The position numbers and the translations under genes are program-made. Shown here one piece after another: positions 48,661 through 59,240 of a stretch of DNA of 64,000 nucleotides (the stretch's first letter is position 1; each line of letters begins with the position of its first letter). The DNA comes from Dermacentor variabilis (Eukaryota; Arthropoda; Arachnida; Ixodida; Ixodidae), in the NCBI RefSeq assembly GCF_050947875.1, contig NC_134569.1, positions 19,381,631 through 19,445,630 on the forward strand, in the 5' to 3' direction. Under the pieces are notes generated by a model that saw only the letters and a list, made by a program, of their open reading frames with translations, searched no databases and had not been told where the DNA came from.

Positions 48661-48965
48661 TATTTTAAAGGCAGACGCCTTTGATACAGAGAGATTGTGC
48701 TGTTGTGTCCTGACATGCACTCCAAAATATGTCTGCTCTGATCTTAGCTCATGCTACAAGAACGATGTACTGTGCTCCGTGCTCCGGTCAGTAAGAGTAT
48801 CCCTTGTTTTGTAAATAGGTTTGCGTCTTCTATATGTAAATAAACGCCCCATTCCATTCATCCAACCTCTCGACCTCTTACTCGTCACTAAAGAAGCAAC
48901 CCTTGTCAAGTAAACTCGGATGATGGCGTGGGCCTACTTAGCCTCTGTGAGGCCCGGTAGCGTAG
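48661..48965. mobile_element. possible solo LTR-like sequence
   Basis: A stretch with TGTTGTGTCC near 48702, an internal AAATAAACGCCCC and an end near TTGTCA (48909) has the composition and signals of a retrotransposon LTR. I found no partner LTR or target-site duplication, so it remains a weak suggestion. Confidence 0.2.
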
Positions 48966-50383
48966 GCCAGCTACACAAAATGAGACTCACCAGCAGCGTT
49001 GGCTAGAAAGCAACCCTCACTTGATGCCAGACACGGGGGCCACGACCCCCGAACCCTACCGCATGCACTCACCCACCCGTTCTCCACAACCCTTCATGCA
49101 AAAAAGTGTACACTAAACCTGGACTATGAGAAATTACAGGGAAAATCACCACGCAACTTGTGTGGATTCGTTTGCAGTACAGTATGAACAAATACCAACT
49201 TACCAACATTTCTATTCTTTTGCTCAATACTATGCTTCTCGAAAATGTTGTGTTGTGTGAGAATGCTGCTCATATGATAATTTCTTTAGAATACAAATTC
49301 TCAAGAATCCATACACTGTACAATCAAGGAGATTGGCAGGTAGGCAAAACACAGCCAAAACTTTTTTATTGTCAACAAACATCGACAGCTTTAATATGTA
49401 ACATTAAACAGCCACACAATGGAGCAGAAATCAAATGCCATGACAGAGCCTTGAACGATAACTCTAGCTGCCAACATAATTTTTTTTATACATAAGTATT
49501 GGGGCAGCTTGCAGATGGAAACAAACTGAACATCACTGGACACACAATGCCAACACAGCTTCCATGGAAATCAGCAATGGGGACCACATTATCCTGCAGA
49601 TCTGCCAATTAATGTGCAATGAAAACACTACATCTAGAACAACATAATGTAAATTAAGTTCTCAAACATTATTATGGGCATATCTAATTATGAGAATGTT
49701 AAATGGAAATGTATCGCACAGGTGAAAAAGCAACTTGGCTGTAAAGTGTACATATATGAGGTAACACAGTAATGACATTTCTCAAGTATGATTGCCACCT
49801 CGACCAAGAAAAAGAAGATAGCACCAGGAAGGGGGTGGGGTGTGCATGTTTTTTAAGTACTCTTTGCAAAAATTGAAACAAAACAAAAACAAAACAGGTG
49901 ATATGCCTGGTAGAAAGCTTGCCCAAATGGTGTTTATTGACAGGCTTTATATAAAATTTGGTATGCAGTTAAAACATGAGAATACCAGCGGGTAAAATGA
50001 GTAGCTCGCTGAGCATGGTTTCCATAACTCAGGATTGTGTGGGCACAGAAGAACAAACAATGTGCATCCATTCTGCTCATGAGGCTAAGCATCAGCAGAG
50101 GGTGGCCGCCAAGAAAACATATCAGAGAAAAGCAGGAATCACACTTGGACTCTCAAGAGAAAGCTCAGAAGCAAAAGTGACAACTTAGAATAATGCGACA
50201 GTTTCACACCAGCGAACAGCTTAAAGAAGTTATGAATAAAGCCGCTCGCAATGGTTCAGTTGTTTGCTATGTATGAATGCACAACAGAGCACTTGTGATG
50301 GAAGCTTTTTGCCAGTTTAGAGAGAACCGTAAAACTGGCAAATGGCATAACAATGTGTGGGCTAAAAATTTAAGTTATGTTCG
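48966..50383. other. intergenic sequence with reverse-strand polyadenylation-like signals
   Basis: No coding region is recognised. TTTATT at about 49364 and 49932, read on the - strand as AATAAA, could serve as distal polyadenylation sites for a very long FARP-like 3' UTR, but a nearer site exists at 56064. Confidence 0.4.
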
Positions 50384-50610
50384 GGGGTTCTATGTGCCAA
50401 AACCACAATTTGACAATGAGGCACGCCGTAGTGAAGGACTCCGGATTAATTTTGACCACCTAGGGTTCTTTAATGTGCACCCAATGCATGGTACACAGGT
50501 GTTTTTTTCCATTTCGCCCCCATCAAAATGTGGCTGCCGTGGCTGGGATTTGATCCCCGTGCCCTCAGGCTTAACAATGTGAGGGTCGAACTGGCAGCTG
50601 GCATTATGAG
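50384..50610 (-). mobile_element. tRNA-derived SINE (tick Ruka-like), copy 1
   Basis: Read on the - strand it has a box-B-like GGATCAAATCCCAGCC, a body ending TGAGGCACGCC on the + strand and the tail GTGCCAAAACCACAATTTGA. On the + strand the diagnostic blocks are GACTCCGGATTAATTTTGAC, CACCTAGGGTTCTTTAATGT and ATTTCGCCCC. I recognise this as the common tick SINE with tRNA-derived head. The box-A end is truncated or diverged (AACAATGTGAGGGTCGAAC). Confidence 0.82.
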
Positions 50611-51542
50611 GGAAAAACCGGGTGTGCCAGAGAAAAATTGTCCAGGTGGCAACCCGAACCTCAAAGCAGTGAAGGTGCATTCAAGTTTCACTAACAAAGT
50701 TATGCAGCCTGGCACCAGTGAACTCATGTTCAGGTCAAATAATGACGACTTTAGCATCAAAAACACGATCACACAGAGGGCAGAACATAAAGACAGGACT
50801 GGTTCATGTTCAGGTATTGCATGAAAGGTATGCAACTCCATTTTTATTTTCCCACCACTAAGTCTAAGCACAGGGCAACAAAGACCTATAGAAAGTGTAT
50901 CATTTATACATTTCTTTGCTCCATTGCACACAGTATGTTGTAGGGCTGCAGCTTGGATTTCTCCTAAGTCCATCATGGCCAGTCAACTTGGCATGCATAT
51001 ATCTCTCATATAGAACTCATCTCAATATCTGGGGCAGCACCAGAAGACACTTTAGCGCTTGTGTATGTTGTTTCCCTTCCGTCTTGTCCTTTCTTTTTGC
51101 GCTACTAAGTTACATCACTAGAAAAGGGCCTCACACGCTGCGGCTAACCTTGAGGTTGTGGCATCAAATCCTGACCCTTGCAGCTACATTCCAACAATGC
51201 AAGAATGCAAGCATGTGCTTAGAGTTAGGTACCACAAGATGTCAAAATTAGATTAGCTCTCTCCCTCCCAACCCACAATGTTCCTCTGGGTGTTAAGCCA
51301 CAACAAGTGTCGTTGTAGAAGAGGACAGCAAAGTGTGATGAAAAGTAAGAGCTCCACAGCTTTCTCTTCTATATTAGACATGCAGAATTGTGCAGATATT
51401 GCGCTTGCCAAGGGCACTTCACGACATTAGGTGCTCATTTGCTTGCCTCATTTTGTCTACAATTTGTCAAAAAGGCAGCTGTTGTCACCAAAGATACCTT
51501 CGGGCTGAGACTTTTTGTTAGCAGTCACTTAAACTAGAACTA
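50611..51542. other. intergenic sequence between two SINE copies
   Basis: I see no gene. The longest ORFs (50470-50976 on -, 50895-51251 on +) overlap the SINE or lack any domain. Confidence 0.5.
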
Positions 51543-51778
51543 AATTCCGTGGTTTTCAACACCAAAACCACAATATGATTATGAGGCAAGTCATAATTGG
51601 GGATGCCAGATTAATTCTGACCATCTGTGGTTCTTTTAATGTACACACAATGCATGGTACATAGGTGGTGTTGCATTTTCTCCCCATCGAAATGAGGCTG
51701 CCATGGCCGGAATTTGATCCTATGCTCTCGGGCTTAGCAGCGCAATGCCAAAGCCACTACATCACCATGGCGAGTCTA
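51543..51778 (-). mobile_element. tRNA-derived SINE (tick Ruka-like), copy 2
   Basis: It is the same family as the copy at 50384, in the same orientation, about 75-80 percent similar by eye. Here the head is complete: on the - strand GTAGTGGCTTTGGC (box A-like) and GGATCAAATTCCGG (box B-like) have tRNA promoter spacing. The body is more diverged than copy 1, suggesting an older insertion. Confidence 0.82.
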
Positions 51779-52002
51779 GCAGTCACTTAGAATCAACATT
51801 CAGCTAACAGCCTAAAATACATAGACATCTTTGATTTTTGCATAATTAAAACAATGTTGCTAGCACAAAGGTACATGGGCAGAAGGCACGCGTCATTCTA
51901 ATTTGAAGACTTGGGTTGTTTTGTTCTTATTGCAACAAGATGCTTAAAACAACTATGAAAATAGTGCAAGTAGGACTTGCAATTTGGGGCCAATTGGTTA
52001 TA

Positions 52003-53015
52003 AAGTCAAACCTCTATATGACAAATGAGGTAAAATTGGCAATTTGCTTCATCATATTGAAATTTCGTTGTATTGAAATTCGACCCTTTATGCAAATAAG
52101 TACAGTCGCCAATCGATTTTTCTTACAAGGGGCTGCAGAATTTTCCAAATTATCGGACAATTGGAAAAAGCAAATTTGAATGGGAAAACAATTTATTTTC
52201 ATGAATTTGGTAGTCTACAACAAATAATACGATTTCATGCCACGTCGACAATATCTTCACATCAGTGGTACGAAGTAAGCGGTCGAAGCCAGCCACGCTT
52301 TCGCATGCATTCCACCTCTGCCTCTGATAGCGTCAGCAGCGGGGAGCGAATGCTTCGTCTGCCTCTCGCTCCATCGAGTCACCGAAACTTGAGATTACGC
52401 AACCTCCAATACTAAATGCGCAGGAAGATAACTAGCATGATGCCACGCAGTCTCGGCACGCCCACTCTTTGCATGCGCGGCAGATTACTTCTAAAGCAGG
52501 GAGTGCGACTGCCTTATGCACTCAGCCGCGCTTACAGCCATGCACAGCCACGCCCGAGACGTGCGCCAAAAATTGAGAAGCGCCAACTTACCCCACCCCC
52601 CGCACGCTCTTGATCACGTTACGCATGGGAAGGCGGCACTCGTGAAGCCACCATCTTCCTTGTCTCACTCTCGCAAACTTTCACTCGCACTTAAAGCACA
52701 AAGTGCACGGGCCGCGATAGGATCTTACAGCACTTGCACTTTTACAGATGCGGCTCCACTGCGGGGATCACTTTTGCCCCGCCACATGTGATTTGAGTGG
52801 TGCGTTTTCAAGCAGACGCCTGTAATTCAATCGTTTGACTATCGGTGTCCGCGGAAGTTTTTATTTATTGTATCTGCATTCATTTGCAGCGGAAGCGAAA
52901 TTTCGTTATATTGAAATCGCATACAAACACTTTGTTATATTGAGGTTCTAAATACATGGTTTATGGACAACAGGTTATGAAAAGCTAAATACTTCGTTAT
53001 ATTGAGGTTTAACTG
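52003..53015. mobile_element. 1.0 kb pogo/Tigger-like non-autonomous element
   Basis: The left end AAAGTCAAACCTCTATATGA and the reversed right end CAGTTAAACCTCAATATAAC are flanked by TA on both sides. Sub-terminal TATTGAAATTTCG and ATTTCGTTATATTGAAAT blocks recur as inverted relatives. There is no intact transposase. A related end fragment (CACTGTCAAACCTCGTTATA) sits at about 54424-54445. Confidence 0.6.
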
Positions 53016-53648
53016 TAAACTGTTTTGTACAAACATGCTGGTTTGCACAGGAACAACTTTGGAATGGAACGTGACCTGTGTAGGGCATGCTTTGTTTTGT
53101 TTCAAACTCCTTCCTGTGCAAAGCAGGACATTTAGCCAAAACAACTTTGGAAATGCCGTGCACCTGCTGGAAACAGTTTGTGACACATTGGTAGCAACAC
53201 TAAGATAGGCACTTGCCTCTGTGATGCTGCTTTTACAGCAAAGCTGTTAAGGAGGTTCCGCAACAGTTTTCGTGCAGTGAAGGTTGTCAATGTTATCAAT
53301 TGGCAGTTCTAAGACAATGTTCAAGGAACGCATGGCTGCCAAACTGTTTAAATGTGATAGCATGTGTTCAGTTGGTAGGTTCATGCTTATGTCCTTGGCT
53401 TTTGCCTGAATCTGTCTACTAAAGTGACAAAAAAAAATAATTAAAAATTAAGACATGATCAATAATACAACCAAAGGTGGTGACACTGGTTGATACCGCT
53501 GGCAGATGAGCATTTTTAACTATGAACTGCACAGTCACAGCAGCTCATTCTATTCTAATCATTTCACACAATCAGTGAAATGTGCTCATCTTCTAGAGCT
53601 TGATATTTTTACAGGTGTCTGCATTAAGTGACATTTAAAGCATGATTT

Positions 53649-54360
53649 CAAGCATGCTGAAGGGTGGGTCTAAAAGTTAATCTGCAGAAAACTAAAGTAA
53701 TGTTTAACAGTCTCGGAAGAGAACAGCAGTTTACGATAGGTAGTGAGGCGCTGGAAGTGGTAAGAGAATACATTTACTTAGGACAGATAGTGACTGCGGA
53801 TCCGGATCATGAGACTGAAATAATCAGAAGAATAAGAATGGGCTGGGGTGCATTTGGCAGGCATTCTCAGATCATGAACAGCAGATTGCCATTATCCCTC
53901 AAGAGAAAAGTTCATAACAGCTGTGTCTTACCAGTACTCACGTACGGGGCAGAAACCTGGAGGCTTACGAAAAGGGTTCTACTTAAATTGAGGACGACGC
54001 AACGAGCTATGGAAAGAAGAATGATAGGTGTAACGTTAAGGGATAAGAAAAAAGCAGATTGGGTGAGGGAACAAACCCAAGTTAATGATATCTTAGTTGA
54101 AATCAAGAAAAAGAAATGGGCATGGGCAGGACACGTAATGAGGAGGGGAGATAACCGATGGTCATTAAGAGTTACGGAATGGATTCCAAGGGAAGGGAAG
54201 CGTAGCAGAGGGCGGCAGAAAGTTAGGTGGGCGGATGAGATTAAGAAGTTTGCAGGACAACATGGCCACAATTAGTACATGACCGGGGTAGTTGGAGAAG
54301 TATGGGAGAGACCTTTGCCCTGCAGTGGGCGTAACCAGGCTGATGATGATGATGATGATG
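53649..54360 (+). mobile_element. 5'-truncated RTE-like LINE insertion with 12 bp target-site duplication
   Basis: A 12 bp direct repeat AAAGCATGATTT (53637-53648 and 54361-54372) exactly brackets the insertion. The coding part (53664 to the stop at 54273-54275) gives an uninterrupted stretch of about 203 codons. It starts with LKVNLQKTKVM and has YLGQIVTAD, VLPVLTYGAETW, WAGHVMRRGD and GRQKVRWADEI, typical of the C-terminal end of an RTE reverse transcriptase. The 3' end is a GATGAT microsatellite tail, as usual for RTE. The 5' part (endonuclease and most of RT) is missing, as in ordinary incomplete reverse transcription. An intact frame and perfect duplication suggest recent insertion. Confidence 0.92.
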
Positions 54361-54372
54361 AAAGCATGATTT

Positions 54373-56044
54373 AAGTAGTAGCAGGCACAGTAGCACCAGA
54401 GCCATCAGAGCTTTAGGATTGCCACACTGTCAAACCTCGTTATAACAAAGCCACATCAGGCAAGAAAATGCCTTCTTATAACCGATGATCATCACAAGCA
54501 TATGCACAGGTATCGACGGGGCATGGAGGGAGGGGGGGGGGGAGGGTGTGATTTGGTCCACACGTAAGAAATGCAAGCAGAGTGCTGCCAATGAACCAGC
54601 AAAGGATCTGCTGTAAATTTTGATGGTTTGCCAGCAGTTTACTATGCTGATCTAAGGCACAGAAACAATGATAAATTAGATACATGTGCTCTGGACCACC
54701 ACAAATATGCAACCATGCAATTAGTGCTATTTTAAGTTGCTATTGCCAAGTTGCTCCCAAAAGACTTTTCAGACGAGGAGCAAGGGACCGCACATGGATC
54801 CTATCTCTGCTACTATGGCTGCCAGTCCAGCCTAGGCATGTGATCTCACGCTTGATCGCCAAGTCTACAAGTACAAACACTGATTATGAACTTCCCATGG
54901 CAATTTTCCACCAGCCACTCTGCCAGCTATGGGGAAATATTCGTCACAGCCACATTGCTTAGGCTGCTAGGCCTAACCAGTGCCGTATCATTGGGAGTCT
55001 GAAATCAAAGTAGCAATTTCTGGTGGTGCTGCTGCAAGAAAACCCGAATAATTGCACAGGTTGGAAAAATTGGACATCTCGAAAATTGTTAGGTGACTGT
55101 ATTTGACATTTTTGCTACGAGAATATATATTTCAAAGCATCTGCAAACAAAAATTTTTCATTATAGCAGGAGAATACGTAATTTCACAAAAACATGATCA
55201 ACCAAAATTTAAATTTATTTCTTTATATCTAATAATTTGTTAAGGCTTAACCGCATTTTTACAAACTATGTGCTGATTGTACTGAATAAAAGGCCTGTTT
55301 GACATGCAGAATAAACATTACAGCAGCAGAAACTTTGCATAGAGCACAACAGCACATCAAAAAGCAATGATCAGAGGAGCGTTGTTTGGAATGAAAGCTA
55401 TATATACAGAGAAGGGCCATGGAAGTTAGAAACAATCATAGACAACAGAGAAAGCCAGCGAGTACAGATTCAACAGCAAGGCAAAATAATTAATTTCCCC
55501 CAAACAGCATCAAAGAATGAGGCAAAAATAAGACAAATTAAAGTCACATGTTCACCTTGGCTTTCAGCTAACTAAGATGCATCCGTGTTTTCAATATACA
55601 AGTGACATCAATGAGTGTGAAAACACGTGCATGTTACTGCAAAGCATCCTTAATTTCTATTAAGAATGTTCTTAACCACAATGACAGCAACGAACATGAG
55701 TCGTAGTGATAAGGAAAACTGTCCAAACAGGGTTTATAAGAGGTTGTAAGACAATGTAATCACTCATTTCCACAAAAAAATTGCCCTGGGAATTATGTGC
55801 CTCTGCTGGAATGCTTTCCAAGAGCCCTCCTCCTTAAGGATGTTCCAAACTAAGGAGAATGAGAAAGTTACATACGAACAACAGCTGCACACTGTGGGCT
55901 GGAATGTATTCATGATAGATTGGCCAACAGCCCACAGGTATGTGCCCAACGAAATATCGCAGGTGCTTTAGCACCCCAATGCTTGTCAGGCTTGTTGGAA
56001 CAGTTTCTGAATCTCGCACAGTCTTACCAAAATGCATGCATGCA
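54373..56044. other. intergenic sequence downstream of the FARP-like gene
   Basis: No gene is recognised. It contains a Tigger-like end fragment (54424-54445), a G-rich run near 54527-54545 and AT-rich DNA. Confidence 0.5.
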
Positions 56045-56869
56045 CAAAATTGTAGTTTCTATTTTTATTTTATAATACTAAGAAACAAGCTCTAAAGTAT
56101 AAACAAAGCAGGACAGCCACTGAACACAATGAATGTCAGTAAAACGAATGGTGAAGTTTTTAGAGTACCTAGCACCATGTTTCAGTATCTTGCAGTGCTG
56201 TCACTTCAGAGACGTTGTGATGACACCTCGCATTAGCATCATATTGACCATCAGCTAAACATTGGAACGCACCTTTCCAGTGATTGATCAGGGATCCAAA
56301 TATTACTGCATGCACATAAAGCAAGAGGCACTGAACCATCATTCTTTGATTACCAACTTGTTCAATGTGGTTGAAAATGCAAGAATGTCTCAGAGTGGAG
56401 ATGGCCTACTGCCTCAATGCCAAAATGATGAAGCAGTGATGGCAACATTAGTTTTCTTTTCACGTCTACATATTGCTGCAAAAAGCCGGAAGGATAGCAA
56501 TGATGTCAGGGAACAGCTTTTTCTGTAATAAACCAAGTCATGCTACATTTGTAGTCCGGGCTTCAGCACTATCTCGGAGCTCAAGCCAGAAACACTATGT
56601 CCAGGCAACACACCATAGTATACTTGAAGTGAATTAGACACACAGGATCAGAGAAAGAAAAACTGACAGTAGGACAGGACACCCTGTCCTACCGTCAGTT
56701 TTTCTTCTACTGATGCTGTGTGTCTAATTCACTTTAAGTAGCATATACCAACTAACCCAACAATAAGTCATACTAAGGTATACATCATAGTATGTTTGCA
56801 TTAATGTCTTGTGCTGTTCCCATGATGCCTGAGCAGCTAACACATGCTGTTCTTCAGTTGCTTGCAAAT
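56045..56869 (-). other. predicted 3' UTR of the FARP-like gene
   Basis: On the - strand the first AATAAA after the stop is at 56069-56064 (TTTATT on +). The UTR would be about 0.8 kb and includes the 120 bp palindrome at 56621-56740. The end is inferred from the signal only. Confidence 0.35.
56621..56740. repeat. 120 bp near-perfect palindrome in FARP-like 3' UTR
   Basis: The arm from 56621 (TACTTGAAGTGAATTAGACA onward) pairs with the reversed arm ending at 56740 with about six mismatches over roughly 58 bases. The loop is only about three or four bases, centred near 56680. Transcribed from either strand it would form one long hairpin. Confidence 0.9.
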
Positions 56870-56912
56870 TCAGGCTTTCTTGACGGCTGCGCTGCTGATA
56901 ACGTGCATCCAC
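56870..56912 (-). CDS. FARP/Cdep-like terminal coding exon: end of C-terminal PH domain
   Basis: After a - strand acceptor (TGCTTCTAG|) a single G completes an Arg codon, followed by WMHVISSAAVKKA and TGA. Joined to 63005-63150 this gives AESEYAYQRWMHVISSA; FARP1 has AESEYTFERWMEVI-x-SA at its C-terminal PH domain. The Trp in the C-terminal PH helix is the hallmark residue. Phase (2 to 2) fits exactly. FARP1 continues about 20 residues further; here the tail is shorter. FARP proteins are Rho/Rac exchange factors with FERM, DH and two PH domains, acting at membranes in neurons and cell motility. Confidence 0.85.
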
Positions 56913-57334
56913 CTAGAAGCAGATACAAAGTGACTGTTAGCCAGCGCAGCCATCCTAATCTAGTTGCAGCCCAACCTAGTCCCAGTTAGAATAATGCCTC
57001 AATGTTGGTTGAGGGAGAAGGAATGAAACCACAAGACAAATATTACATGAACAGGCCTCATATTAAAACACCTCAATGGCTTCCCTAAGTGCAGTGGCAT
57101 AGTATGGGGGGGAGGGGGGGCGGCATCATATATGTCTGAAGACCCTCTCTTTCTGCTGGCTTGACTGGGCATAAATGGTAGCGAAACGTTTCATGTGCAG
57201 AGTGCTGATGTCCCACCTTGGTTTATGTGTCATCAGTATGTATACAGTGTTCCATTTATCAGTTTTGTATCGTTTGTATCAGTTTTGTATCAGTTTTGCC
57301 ATGTTGAATAAAAACACTGTCTCCTAGTCATAAC

Positions 57335-59240
57335 TTACAATCTCTTTGTCATTTTGCTGTTGTCATGGTGGAATCCCACAGGGTGGAGTATTGAGCCCTA
57401 TTCTCTTTAACCTAACTATGGTTGAGCTTGCTGAAATATTACCCAAGACAATTCACCTATCAATGTATGCTGATGATATTTGGCTTTGGTCTTCTGCAGT
57501 GACTCGTCTTCAAGTGCGCACAAGAATTCAGCAGGCAGCCACCTAAACTTGTTCGTATCTCCGCAAACAAGGCCTTAGTGTGTCCGTCAAAAAATTCGCT
57601 TTAATCACGTTTACGTGCAAACCCATGGCACCGTACCCTGTTTCTCTCAATGGCCAAGGTATCAAATACCAGAAGCATCACCGCTTGTTAGGCGTGATTA
57701 CTGACGGGGACCTTTCATGGAGCGGTGACTAATTTCGATTGTACATATCATGAGGTTCCTGTGTGGAAAAACCTGGGGCACATTGGTACGGTCCAGCTTG
57801 CTGGTTTTGGCGAACACATGTAAAACAAACATTCATACTTTAGAAAGTTTGCAAGGTCAGGCTCTACAGACAAGTCTTGGACTACCATGATGAGCCTCGA
57901 CTCATGCAACAATCATGATTGCTACAGACTACTTGGTTCTAACATATATAACGATTGACAACCTTAGAGCACACATTACCCAGTCACTATATTGCTGCTT
58001 TGCCAGCACAAAGACCTCAAGCCATATTTTCAAAACTTGTTGCGACACATCAAGGCTACCTTCAGTCTGGCTTTTACCCAGCAGCAAGACAACTGTTACA
58101 CCTCTGGTGTCTACGACAGCCACAAGTACGCCTCACAATTCCAGGAATTACAAACACTCGTCATTCAACAGTGGCTTTACATCAGTTCACACTGTCATTA
58201 CTGAAGAAGGCATATGAACAAAGAATGCAAATTTACACTGGTGGATCTGTCTCAGGCACCAACTCCACAGGCACTGCTATCATCCTCCCGGCCTTACAAG
58301 TCACAATTACATTCAAAGTGTCCCATACAATGACCTCTATGGCAACAGAACTTGCCACTCTACAAGCCGCTGTGAATTACATCGCACAAGCCAAATCTCG
58401 AAAGTGGGTTGTTTTTTGTGACTCCAAGACAGCCCTTCAGAGTCTGCAGTCAGCCTTACAACGTAAGACCCATGAACAACTGGTGTTTGAGACCAGAGAG
58501 GTTCTCCATCAAGCCCTCATAAGCGGACATGACATCATCCTCCAACGGCTTCTGGGCCACTGTGGCATCGTCGGAAATGACCCTGCTGATCATGCCACCC
58601 GGTCAGGCCATAAAGAAACCCTGACACTTCCTATGCGAGGGGTTGTTTACTTGCTCAAACCAAGACTGAAACTTTGTGGAACACTCCGATTCTCTCCAAC
58701 TGCAGTCTCCACTGGCTGGATCCTACATTGAAGCTGTAGATTCCATCGAACTTCTCCCACCATGATGCAACTTTACTATGCCGCCTCAGGTTAGGGGTGG
58801 CTTTTACAAAAGCCTACTCATTTCTTATTGGAATGACCGACACACTGATTTGTGACTAGTGCAAATGTGAAGAGATGATTGAGCACGTGTTGTGTTTTTG
58901 TAATCTCTATGAGATAGAATGCGACGTTTTTCGGAGGGTGTTAAACCGATTAGATAGCAGACCATTTTCAGAGACTAAGATTCCCGGACCATGGCCCCAT
59001 GCGTCGGAGTCTCACAAAGCGATGCGGGCACTGCTACATCTGGCCCGGCCTCAGTGAGTGATTATAGGCATGAAGCTATGGTCAACCGTACGTATTCATA
59101 CTGATAGTACCTTCTTTCTTCCCTCCCTCTCCTTTCTTTTCTTCCATTAAACACCTTCTCCTGTCTAGAGCGGCAAACCGGAATTGCGTCTGGTTGACCT
59201 TCTTCCTTTTCCTCTTCCTCCTATTGTTGTTGTTGTTGTG
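57335..59240 (+). pseudogene. degenerate LINE with RT and RNase H domains (I/Jockey-group)
   Basis: The RT part (57346-57546) has GIPQGGVLSPILFN and the catalytic YADDIWLWSS, then an in-frame stop at 57544 with reading continuing in the same frame (YLRKQGLSV, LLGVITDGDLSWS). An RNase H domain follows (about 58220-58610): IYTGGSVSG, TELATLQAAV, FCDSKTAL and GHCGIVGNDPADHAT. The usual first Asp (TDGS) is Gly here. The C-terminal zinc-knuckle-like tail (about 58870-59057) is also recognisable. It ends in a TTG repeat (59222-59240). The 5' part is missing. It lies in the FARP-like intron on the opposite strand. Confidence 0.82.
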
